Shown: piece after piece, positions 1-9,696 of the stretch
Position numbering within the stretch: position 1 is the first letter of the stretch
Layout: the number at the start of each line of letters is the position of its first letter
Assembly: GCF_051014685.1 (NCBI RefSeq)
Contig: NW_027478525.1
Coordinates: 372,001-436,000 of the forward strand
Length of the DNA: 64,000 bases
Direction: 5' to 3'
DNA from: Ptiloglossa arizonensis
Taxonomy: Eukaryota > Arthropoda > Insecta > Hymenoptera > Colletidae
Translations under genes and position numbers: made by a program
Notes under the pieces: generated by a model
Database searches by the model: none
What the model was told of the DNA's origin: nothing
The model's input: the letters and a program-made list of their open reading frames with translations, nothing else

Positions 1-541
1 ACTGCCATATCTCGCGAACGGATTGACCGATCCGCAAATTTCTGTTGCATCTGAAAGTAGAAACTCGCCCGATTACAACGGTATGCCACTTTTCCCTTAG
101 GCCGTCCTAGTTATTCGTTTCAAGCATCAGAACTGCGAAAATTTTGAGTTTCTCAAGCGTTTCTTACATCCAAACGGCCATATCTCGCGAACGGATTGAC
201 CAATCCGCAAAATTTCTGTTGCATCTGAAAGTAGAAACTCGCCCGATTACAACGGTATGCCCACTTTTCCCCTAGGCCGTTCTAGTTATTCGTTTCAAGC
301 ATCAGAACTGCGCAAATTTTGAGTTTCTCAAGCGTTTCTTACCTTCAAACTGCCATATCTCGCGAACGGAACGATCAATCCGCAAAATTTCTGTTGCATC
401 TGAAACTAGACACTCGCCCGATTTCAACGGTATGTGTAGTTTTCCCCTAGGCCGTTCCAGTTATTCGTTTCGAGCATCAGAACTGCGAAAATTTTGAGTT
501 TCTCAAGCGTTTCTTACCTCCAAACTGCCATATCTCGCGAA

Positions 542-557
542 CGGATTGACCAATCCG
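542..557. other. Conserved dyad in the monomer (inverted-repeat form)
   Basis: The sequence CGGATTGACCAATCCG is an inverted repeat with 6-bp arms (CGGATT and AATCCG) around GACC. It sits at monomer positions 19-34 beside the TCGCGA palindrome. Most monomers carry this form. A common variant with gaccgatcc keeps 5-bp arms, and one with gatcaatcc is a perfect palindrome. Such dyads are typical sites for dimeric DNA-binding proteins or for short hairpins, but no specific factor can be named. Confidence 0.6.
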
Positions 558-590
558 CAAAATTTCTGTTGCATCTGAAAGTAGAAACTC

Positions 591-607
591 GCCCGATTAC
601 AACGGTA
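591..607 (-). other. CENP-B-box-like 17-mer (example; present in most monomers)
   Basis: The minus strand of monomer positions 68-84 reads TACCGTTGTAATCGGGC. Set against the essential CENP-B box pattern NTTCGNNNNANNCGGGN, it matches 7 of the 9 fixed positions: C and G of TTCG, the central A, and all of CGGG. The two mismatches are the T bases of TTCG. Against the mammalian form it also shares the GTTG and AA inside the spacer. The motif lies in the best-conserved part of the monomer and recurs every 175 bp. CENP-B and related pogo-derived proteins bind this box in mammalian centromeric satellites. Binding by any protein here is inference, and the two missing T bases may abolish it. Confidence 0.45.
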
Positions 608-2798
608 TGTGTAGTTTTCCCCTAGGCCGTTCCAGTTATTCGTTTCGAGCATCAGAACTGCGAAAATTTTGAGTTTCTCAAGCGTTTCTTACCTCCAAAC
701 TGCCATATCTCGCGAACGGATTGACCAATCCGCAAAATTTCTGTTGCATCTGAAAGTAGAAACTCGCCCGATTACAACGGTATGTGTAGTTTTCCCCTAG
801 GCGGTTCTAGTTATTCGTTTCGAGCATCAGAACTGCGAAAATTTTGAGTTTCTCAAGCGTTTCTTGCATCCAAACTGCCATATCTCGCGAACGGATTGAC
901 CAATCCGCAAAATTTCTGTTGCATCTGAAAGTAGAAACTCGCCCGATTACAACGGTATGCCCACTTTTCCCCTAGGCCGTCCTAGTTATTCGTTTCAAGC
1001 ATCAGAACTGCGAAAATTTTGAGTTTCTCAAGCGTTTCTTACATCCAAACGGCCATATCTCGCGAACGGATTGACCGATCCGCAAAATTTCTGTTGAATC
1101 TGAAAGTAGAAACTCGCCCGATTACAACGGTATGCCCACGTTTCCCCTAGGCCGTTCTAGTTATTCGTTTCGAGCATCAGAACTGCGAAAATTTTGAGTT
1201 TCTCAAGCGTTTCTTACCTCCAAACTGCCATATCTCGCGAACGGATTGACCAATCCGCAAAATTTCTGTTGCATCTGAAAGTAGAAACTCGCCCGATTAC
1301 AACGGTATGTGTAGTTTTCCCCTAGGCGGTTCTAGTTATTCGTTTCGAGCATCAGAACTGCGAAAATATTGAGTTTCTCAAGCGTTTCTTACCTCCAAAC
1401 TGCCATATCTCGCGAACGGATTGACCAATCCGCAAAATTTCTGTTGCATCTGAAAGTAGAAACTCGCCCGATTACAACGGTATGCCCACTTTTCCCCTAG
1501 GCCGTTCTAGTTATTCGTTTCAAGCATCAGAACTGCGCAAATTTTGAGTTTCTCAAGCGTTTCTTACATTCAAACTGCCATATCTCGCGAACGGAACGAT
1601 CAATCCGCAAAATTTCTGTTGCATCTGAAACTAGACACTCGCCCGATTTCAACGGTATGTGTAGTTTTCCCCTAGGCCGTTCCAGTTATTCGTTTCGAGC
1701 ATCAGAACTGCGAAAATTTTGAGTTTCTCAAGCGTTTCTTACCTCCAAACTGCCATATCTCGCGAACGGATTGACCAATCCGCAAAATTTCTGTTGCATC
1801 TGAAAGTAGAAACTCGCCCGATTACAACGGTATGTGTAGTTTTCCCCTAGGCGGTTCTAGTTATTCGTTTCGAGCATCAGAACTGCGAAAATATTGAGTT
1901 TCTCAAGCGTTTCTTACCTCCAAACTGCCATATCTCGCGAACGGATTGACCAATCCGCAAAATTTCTGTTGCATCTGAAAGTAGAAACTCGCCCGATTAC
2001 AACGGTATGCCCACTTTTCCCCTAGGCCGTTCTAGTTATTCGTTTCAAGCATCAGAACTGCGCAAATTTTGAGTTTCTCAAGCGTTTCTTACCATCAAAC
2101 TGCCATATCTCGCGAACGGAACGATCAATCCGCAAAATTTCTGTTGCATCTGAAACTAGACACTCGCCCGATTTCAACGGTATGTGTAGTTTTCCCCTAG
2201 GCCGTTCCAGTTATTCGTTTCGAGCATCAGAACTGCGAAAATTTTGAGTTTCTCAAGCGTTTCTTACCTCCAAACTGCCATATCTCGCGAACGGATTGAC
2301 CAATCCGCAAAATTTCTGTTGCATCTGAAAGTAGAAACTCGCCCGATTACAACGGTATGTGTAGTTTTCCCCTAGGCGGTTCTAGTTATTCGTTTCGAGC
2401 ATCAGAACTGCGAAAATTTTGAGTTTCTCAAGCGTTTCTTGCATCCAAACTGCCATATCTCGCGAACGGATTGACCAATCCGCAAAATTTCTGTTGCATC
2501 TGAAAGTAGAAACTCGCCCGATTACAACGGTATGCCCACTTTTCCCCTAGGCCGTCCTAGTTATTCGTTTCAAGCATCAGAACTGCGAAAATTTTGAGTT
2601 TCTCAAGCGTTTCTTACATCCAAACGTCCATATCTCGCGAACGGATTGACCGATCCGCACAATTTCTGTTGCATCTGAAAGTAGAAACTCGCCCGATTAC
2701 AACGGTATGCCCACGTTTCCCCTAGGCCGTTCTAGTTATTCGTTTCAAGCATCAGAACTGCGCAAATTTTGAGTTTCTCAAGCGTTTCTTACCTTCAA

Positions 2799-5248
2799 AC
2801 TGCCATATCTCGCGAACGGAACGATCAATCCGCAAAATTTCTGTTGCATCTGAAACTAGACACTCGCCCGATTTCAACGGTATGTGTAGTTTTCCCCTAG
2901 GCCGTTCCAGTTATTCGTTTCGAGCATCAGAACTGCGAAAATTTTGAGTTTCTCAAGCGTTTCTTACCTCCAAACTGCCATATCTCGCGAACGGATTGAC
3001 CAATCCGCAAAATTTCTGTTGCATCTGAAAGTAGAAACTCGCCCGATTACAACGGTATGTGTAGTTTTCCCCTAGGCCGTTCCAGTTATTCGTTTCGAGC
3101 ATCAGAACTGCGAAAATTTTGAGTTTCTCAAGCGTTTCTTACCTCCAAACTGCCATATCTCGCGAACGGATTGACCAATCCGCAAAATTTCTGTTGCATC
3201 TGAAAGTAGAAACTCGCCCGATTACAACGGTATGTGTAGTTTTCCCCTAGGCGGTTCTAGTTATTCGTTTCGAGCATCAGAACTGCGAAAATTTTGAGTT
3301 TCTCAAGCGTTTCTTGCATCCAAACTGCCATATCTCGCGAACGGATTGACCAATCCGCAAAATTTCTGTTGCATCTGAAAGTAGAAACTCGCCCGATTAC
3401 AACGGTATGCCCACTTTTCCCCTAGGCCGTCCTAGTTATTCGTTTCAAGCATCAGAACTGCGAAAATTTTGAGTTTCTCAAGCGTTTCTTACATCCAAAC
3501 GGCCATATCTCGCGAACGGATTGACCGATCCGCAAAATTTCTGTTGAATCTGAAAGTAGAAACTCGCCCGATTACAACGGTATGCCCACGTTTCCCCTAG
3601 GCCGTTCTAGTTATTCGTTTCGAGCATCAGAACTGCGAAAATTTTGAGTTTCTCAAGCGTTTCTTACCTCCAAACTGCCATATCTCGCGAACGGATTGAC
3701 CAATCCGCAAAATTTCTGTTGCATCTGAAAGTAGAAACTCGCCCGATTACAACGGTATGTGTAGTTTTCCCCTAGGCGGTTCTAGTTATTCGTTTCGAGC
3801 ATCAGAACTGCGAAAATATTGAGTTTCTCAAGCGTTTCTTACCTCCAAACTGCCATATCTCGCGAACGGATTGACCAATCCGCAAAATTTCTGTTGCATC
3901 TGAAAGTAGAAACTCGCCCGATTACAACGGTATGCCCACTTTTCCCCTAGGCCGTTCTAGTTATTCGTTTCAAGCATCAGAACTGCGCAAATTTTGAGTT
4001 TCTCAAGCGTTTCTTACATTCAAACTGCCATATCTCGCGAACGGAACGATCAATCCGCAAAATTTCTGTTGCATCTGAAACTAGACACTCGCCCGATTTC
4101 AACGGTATGTGTAGTTTTCCCCTAGGCCGTTCCAGTTATTCGTTTCGAGCATCAGAACTGCGAAAATTTTGAGTTTCTCAAGCGTTTCTTACCTCCAAAC
4201 TGCCATATCTCGCGAACGGATTGACCAATCCGCAAAATTTCTGTTGCATCTGAAAGTAGAAACTCGCCCGATTACAACGGTATGTGTAGTTTTCCCCTAG
4301 GCGGTTCTAGTTATTCGTTTCGAGCATCAGAACTGCGAAAATATTGAGTTTCTCAAGCGTTTCTTACCTCCAAACTGCCATATCTCGCGAACGGATTGAC
4401 CAATCCGCAAAATTTCTGTTGCATCTGAAAGTAGAAACTCGCCCGATTACAACGGTATGCCCACTTTTCCCCTAGGCCGTTCTAGTTATTCGTTTCAAGC
4501 ATCAGAACTGCGCAAATTTTGAGTTTCTCAAGCGTTTCTTACCATCAAACTGCCATATCTCGCGAACGGAACGATCAATCCGCAAAATTTCTGTTGCATC
4601 TGAAACTAGACACTCGCCCGATTTCAACGGTATGTGTAGTTTTCCCCTAGGCCGTTCCAGTTATTCGTTTCGAGCATCAGAACTGCGAAAATTTTGAGTT
4701 TCTCAAGCGTTTCTTACCTCCAAACTGCCATATCTCGCGAACGGATTGACCAATCCGCAAAATTTCTGTTGCATCTGAAAGTAGAAACTCGCCCGATTAC
4801 AACGGTATGTGTAGTTTTCCCCTAGGCGGTTCTAGTTATTCGTTTCGAGCATCAGAACTGCGAAAATTTTGAGTTTCTCAAGCGTTTCTTGCATCCAAAC
4901 TGCCATATCTCGCGAACGGATTGACCAATCCGCAAAATTTCTGTTGCATCTGAAAGTAGAAACTCGCCCGATTACAACGGTATGCCCACTTTTCCCCTAG
5001 GATGTCCTAGTTATTCGTTTCAAGCATCAGAACTGCGAAAATTTTGAGTTTCTCAAGCGTTTCTTACATCCAAACGGCCATATCTCGCGAACGGATTGAC
5101 CGATCCGCAAAATTTCTGTTGCATCTGAAAGTAGAAACTCGCCCGATTACAACGGTATGCCCACGTTTCCCCTAGGCCGTTCTAGTTATTCGTTTCAAGC
5201 ATCAGAACTGCGCAAATTTTGAGTTTCTCAAGCGTTTCTTACATTCAA
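2799..5248 (+). repeat. 14-monomer higher-order repeat, copy 2 (2450 bp)
   Basis: Second full copy of the unit, with the acgatc marker at 2821, 4046 and 4571 and the gaatc marker at 3541. A private change gives gatgtcctag at 5001 in place of gccgtcctag at 2551. That new variant recurs at 5526, so it arose before a later 525-bp duplication. Confidence 0.9.
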
Positions 5249-8098
5249 ACTGCCATATCTCGCGAACGGAACGATCAATCCGCAAAATTTCTGTTGCATC
5301 TGAAACTAGACACTCGCCCGATTTCAACGGTATGTGTAGTTTTCCCCTAGGCCGTTCCAGTTATTCGTTTCGAGCATCAGAACTGCGAAAATTTTGAGTT
5401 TCTCAAGCGTTTCTTACCTCCAAACTGCCATATCTCGCGAACGGATTGACCAATCCGCAAAATTTCTGTTGCATCTGAAAGTAGAAACTCGCCCGATTAC
5501 AACGGTATGCCCACTTTTCCCCTAGGATGTCCTAGTTATTCGTTTCAAGCATCAGAACTGCGAAAATTTTGAGTTTCTCAAGCGTTTCTTACATCCAAAC
5601 GGCCATATCTCGCGAACGGATTGACCGATCCGCAAAATTTCTGTTGCATCTGAAAGTAGAAACTCGCCCGATTACAACGGTATGCCCACTTTTCCCCTAG
5701 GCCGTTCTAGTTATTCGTTTCAAGCATCAGAACTGCGCAAATTTTGAGTTTCTCAAGCGTTTCTTACCTTCAAACTGCCATATCTCGCGAACGGAACGAT
5801 CAATCCGCAAAATTTCTGTTGCATCTGAAACTAGACACTCGCCCCATTTCAACGGTATGTGTAGTTTTCCTCTAGGCCGTTCCAGTTATTCGTTTCGAGC
5901 ATCAGAACTGCGAAAATTTTGAGTTTCTCAAGCGTTTCTTACCTCCAAACTGCCATATCTCGCGAACGGATTGACCAATCCGCAAAATTTCTGTTGCATC
6001 TTAAAGTAGGGACTCGCCCGATTACAACGGTATGTGTAGTTTTCCCCTAGGCCGTTCCAGTTATTCGTTTCGAGCATCAGAACTGCGAAAATTTTGAGTT
6101 TCTCAAGCGTTTCTTGCATCCAAACTGCCATATCTCGCGAACGGATTGACCGATCCGCAAAATTTCTGTTGCATCTGAAAGTAGAAACTCGCCCGATTAC
6201 AACGGTATGCCCACTTTTCCCTTAGGCCGTCCTAGTTATTCGTTTCAAGCATCAGAACTGCGAAAATTTTGAGTTTCTCAAGCGTTTCTTACATCCAAAC
6301 GGCCATATCTCGCGAACGGATTGACCAATCCGCAAAATTTCTGTTGCATCTGAAAGTAGAAACTCGCCCGATTACAACGGTATGCCCACTTTTCCCCTAG
6401 GCCGTTCTAGTTATTCGTTTCAAGCATCAGAACTGCGCAAATTTTGAGTTTCTCAAGCGTTTCTTACCTTCAAACTGCCATATCTCGCGAACGGAACGAT
6501 CAATCCGCAAAATTTCTGTTGCATCTGAAACTAGACACTCGCCCGATTTCAACGGTATGTGTAGTTTTCCCCTAGGCCGTTCCAGTTATTCGTTTCGAGC
6601 ATCAGAACTGCGAAAATTTTGAGTTTCTCAAGCGTTTCTTACCTCCAAACTGCCATATCTCGCGAACGGATTGACCAATCCGCAAAATTTCTGTTGCATC
6701 TGAAAGTAGAAACTCGCCCGATTACAACGGTATGTGTAGTTTTCCCCTAGGCCGTTCCAGTTATTCGTTTCGAGCATCAGAACTGCGAAAATTTTGAGTT
6801 TCTCAAGCGTTTCTTACCTCCAAACTGCCATATCTCGCGAACGGATTGACCAATCCGCAAAATTTCTGTTGCATCTGAAAGTAGAAACTCGCCCGATTAC
6901 AACGGTATGTGTAGTTTTCCCCTAGGCGGTTCTAGTTATTCGTTTCGAGCATCAGAACTGCGAAAATTTTGAGTTTCTCAAGCGTTTCTTGCATCCAAAC
7001 TGCCATATCTCGCGAACGGATTGACCAATCCGCAAAATTTCTGTTGCATCTGAAAGTAGAAACTCGCCCGATTACAACGGTATGCCCACTTTTCCCCTAG
7101 GCCGTCCTAGTTATTCGTTTCAAGCATCAGAACTGCGAAAATTTTGAGTTTCTCAAGCGTTTCTTACATCCAAACGGCCATATCTCGCGAACGGATTGAC
7201 CGATCCGCAAAATTTCTGTTGAATCTGAAAGTAGAAACTCGCCCGATTACAACGGTATGCCCACGTTTCCCCTAGGCCGTTCTAGTTATTCGTTTCAAGC
7301 ATCAGAACTGCGCAAATTTTGAGTTTCTCAAGCGTTTCTTACCTTCAAACTGCCATATCTCGCGAACGGAACGATCAATCCGCAAAATTTCTGTTGCATC
7401 TGAAAGTAGAAACTCGCCCGATTACAACGGTATGCCCACTTTTCCCCTAGGCCGTTCTAGTTATTCGTTTCAAGCATCAGAACTGCGCAAATTTTGAGTT
7501 TCTCAAGCGTTTCTTACCTTCAAACTGCCATATCTCGCGAACGGAACGATCAATCCGCAAAATTTCTGTTGCATCTGAAACTAGACACTCGCCCGATTTC
7601 AGCGGTATGTGTAGTTTTCCCCTAGGCCGTTCCAGTTATTCGTATCGAGCATCAGAACTGCGAAAATTTTGAGTTTCTCAAGCGTTTCTTACCTCCAAAC
7701 TGCCATATCTCGCGAACGGATTGACCAATCCGCAAAATTTCTGTTGCATCTGAAAGTAGAAACTCGCCCGATTACAACGGTATGTGTAGTTTTCCCCTAG
7801 GCCGTTCCAGTTATTCGTTTCGAGCATCAGAACTGCGAAAATTTTGAGTTTCTCAAGCGTTTCTTACCTCCAAACTGCCATATCTCGCGAACGGATTGAC
7901 CAATCCGCAAAATTTCTGTTGCATCTGAAAGTAGAAACTCGCCCGATTACAACGGTATGTGTAGTTTTCCCCTAGGCGGTTCTAGTTATTCGTTTCGAGC
8001 ATCAGAACTGCGAAAATTTTGAGTTTCTCAAGCGTTTCTTGCATCCAAACTGCCATATCTCGCGAACGGATTGACCAATCCGCAAAATTTCTGTTGCA
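5249..8098 (+). repeat. Decayed continuation of the 14-mer HOR
   Basis: The same monomer types continue, but the regular 7-3-4 spacing is lost. The acgatc marker falls at 5271, 5796, 6496, 7371 and 7546, that is 3, 4, 5 and 1 monomers apart. The gatgtcctag variant at 5001 and 5526 marks a three-monomer (525 bp) duplication. Two neighbouring monomers at about 7350 and 7525 both carry acgatc, which looks like a single-monomer duplication with later change. No other content. Confidence 0.75.
6124..7284 (+). repeat. Copy of the window start, shifted 6125 bp
   Basis: Bases 1 to about 1160 recur here with a shift of 6125 bp (35 monomers) from the second monomer on. Shared private markers are cccttagg in the first monomer and ctgttgaatc at 1091 and 7216. 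The copies separate after about 1160/7285. This copy shows that the first monomer of the window (1-173) has two single-base losses, one in an A run near 40 and one in a C run near 88. Confidence 0.8.
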
Positions 8099-8099
8099 T

Positions 8100-9460
8100 C
8101 TGAAAGTAGAAACTCGCCCGATTACAACGGTATGCGTACTTCTCCCCTAGGCCGTTCTAGTCATTCGTTTCGAGCATCAGAACTGCGAAAATATTGAGTT
8201 TCTCAAGCGTTTCTTACATCCAAACGGCCATATCTCGCGAACGGATTGACCAATCCGCAAAATTTCTGTTGCATCTGAAAGTAGAAACTCGCCCGATTAC
8301 AACGGTATGCGTACTTTTCCCCTAGGCCGTTCTAGTTACTCGTTTCGAGCATCAGAACTGCGAAAATTTTGAGTTTCTCAAGCGTTTCTTACCTTCAAAC
8401 TGCCATATCTCGCGAACGGAACGATCAATCCGCAAAATTTCTGTTGCATCTGAAAGTAGACACTCGCCCGATTACAACGGTATGCGTACTTCTCCTCTAG
8501 GCCGTTCTAGTCATTCGTTTCGAGCATCAGAACTGCGAAAATTTCGAGTTTCTCAAGCGTTTCTTGCATCCAAACTGCCATATCTCGCGAACGGATTGAC
8601 CGATCCGCAAAATTTCTGTTGCATCTGAAAGTAGAAACTCGCCCGATTACAACGGTATCCCCACTTTTCCCCTAGGCCGATCTAGTTATTCGTTTCAAGC
8701 ATCAGAACTGCGCAAATTTTGAGTTTCTCAAGCGTTTCTTACCTTCAAACGGCCATATCTCGCGAACGGATTGACCAATCCGCAAAATTTCTGTTGCTTC
8801 TGAAAGTAGAAACTCGCCCGATTACAACGGTATGCGTACTTCTCCCCTAGGCCGTTCTAGTCATTCGTTTCGAGCATCAGAACTGCGAAAATATTGAGTT
8901 TCTCAAGCGTTTCTTATCTCCAAACTGCCATATCTCGCGAACGGATTGACCAATCCGCAAAATTTCTGTTGCATCTGAAAGTAGAAACTCGCCCGATTAC
9001 AACGGTATGCGTACTTTTCCCCTAGGCCGTTCTAGTTACTCGTTTCGAGCATCAGAACTGCGAAAATTTTGAGTTTCTCAAGCGTTTCTTACCTTCAAAC
9101 TGCCATATCTCGCGAACGGAACGATCAATCCGCAAAATTTCTGTTGCATCTGAAAGTAGACACTCGCCCGATTACAACAGTATGCGTACTTCTCCTCTAG
9201 GCCGTTCTAGTCATTCGTTTCGAGCATCAGAACTGCGAAAATTTCGAGTTTCTCAAGCGTTTCTTGCATCCAAACTGCCATATCTCGCGAACGGATTGAC
9301 CGATCCGCAAAATTTCTGTTGCATCTGAAAGTAGAAACTCGCCCGATTACAACGGTATCCCCACTTTTCCCCTAGGCCGATCTAGTTATTCGTTTCAAGC
9401 ATCAGAACTGCGCAAATTTTGAGTTTCTCAAGCGTTTCTTACCTTCAAACTGCCATATCT
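8100..9460 (+). repeat. 700-bp (4-monomer) tandem duplication
   Basis: Two four-monomer units at about 8100-8799 and 8800-9460 share gcgtacttctcccctagg at 8125 and 8825, and the rarer tctcctctagg in a later monomer of each (8491 and 9191). The monomer set (cttctcc, tagtcattcg, gaaaatattgag) is unlike the preceding HOR. It returns at about 31.1-31.8, 37.7-38.1, 41.8-42.4 and 61.2-61.9 kb. Confidence 0.75.
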
Positions 9461-9696
9461 CGCGAACGGATTGACCGATCCGCAAAATTTCTGTTGCATC
9501 TGAAAGTAGAAACTCGCCCGACTACAACGGTATGCGCACTTTTCCCCTTGGCCGTTCCAGTTATTCGTTTCGAGCATCAGAACTGCGAAAATTTTGAGTT
9601 TCTCAAGCGTTTCTTACCTCCAAACTGCCATATCTCGCGAACGGATTGACCAATCCGCAAAATTTCTGTTGCATCTTAAAGTAGGGACTCGCCCGA

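Larger units (their letters stand above)
524..698 (+). repeat. Representative satellite monomer
   Basis: This copy serves as a type monomer, with position 1 at 524. Visible parts are: a TCGCGA palindrome at monomer 12-17; an inverted repeat at 19-34; an AAAATTT tract at 36-42; a minus-strand CENP-B-box-like motif at 68-84; a CCTAGG palindrome at about 98-103; and an AAAATTTT tract at 140-147. Composition is 44 C and 33 G in 175 bases, with 12 CpG dinucleotides against about 8.3 expected by chance. Main variable sites are: the base after gacc (a or g); the bases after ggta (tgtgtag, tgcccac, tgcgcac, tgcgtac, ggtgtag); tagg or ttgg after the C run; ttcgag or ttcaag; and acctcc, acatcc, gcatcc or accttc at the monomer end. 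These sites let blocks be matched across the array. Confidence 0.9.
349..2798 (+). repeat. 14-monomer higher-order repeat, copy 1 (2450 bp)
   Basis: Fourteen monomers form one unit repeated with a shift of exactly 2450 bp. Monomers carrying the diagnostic ggaacgatcaatcc change lie at 371, 1596 and 2121, and the next copy starts with 2821, giving internal spacing of 7, 3 and 4 monomers. Other matching private markers are ctgttgaatc at 1091 (3541 in copy 2) and accatcaaac at 2091 (4541 in copy 2). Divergence between copies is a handful of bases, for example cgtcca at 2626 against cggcca at 5076. Confidence 0.9.

Noticed and set aside
535..544. TCTCGCGAGA promoter motif at tctcgcgaac
   Set aside because: Only the first eight bases agree and the symmetrical end is lost. 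The TCGCGA core alone is too short to claim a promoter.
641..655. RNA polymerase III B box near gtttcgagcatc
   Set aside because: It has at least two mismatches in the core of GGTTCGANNCC, and no A box, tRNA fold or T-run terminator is at a suitable distance.
641..657. Plus-strand CENP-B box at ttcgtttcgagcatc or ttcgtttcaagcatc
   Set aside because: TTCG, and in one variant the central A, fit, but CGGG is replaced by CATC. The minus-strand motif at monomer 68-84 is the better candidate.
9419..9649. Recurring 76-77-codon plus-strand frames, seen tens of times
   Set aside because: They all start at TTG in ttttgagtttctc and occur wherever the monomer variants lack the usual stop. They are shadows of the satellite.
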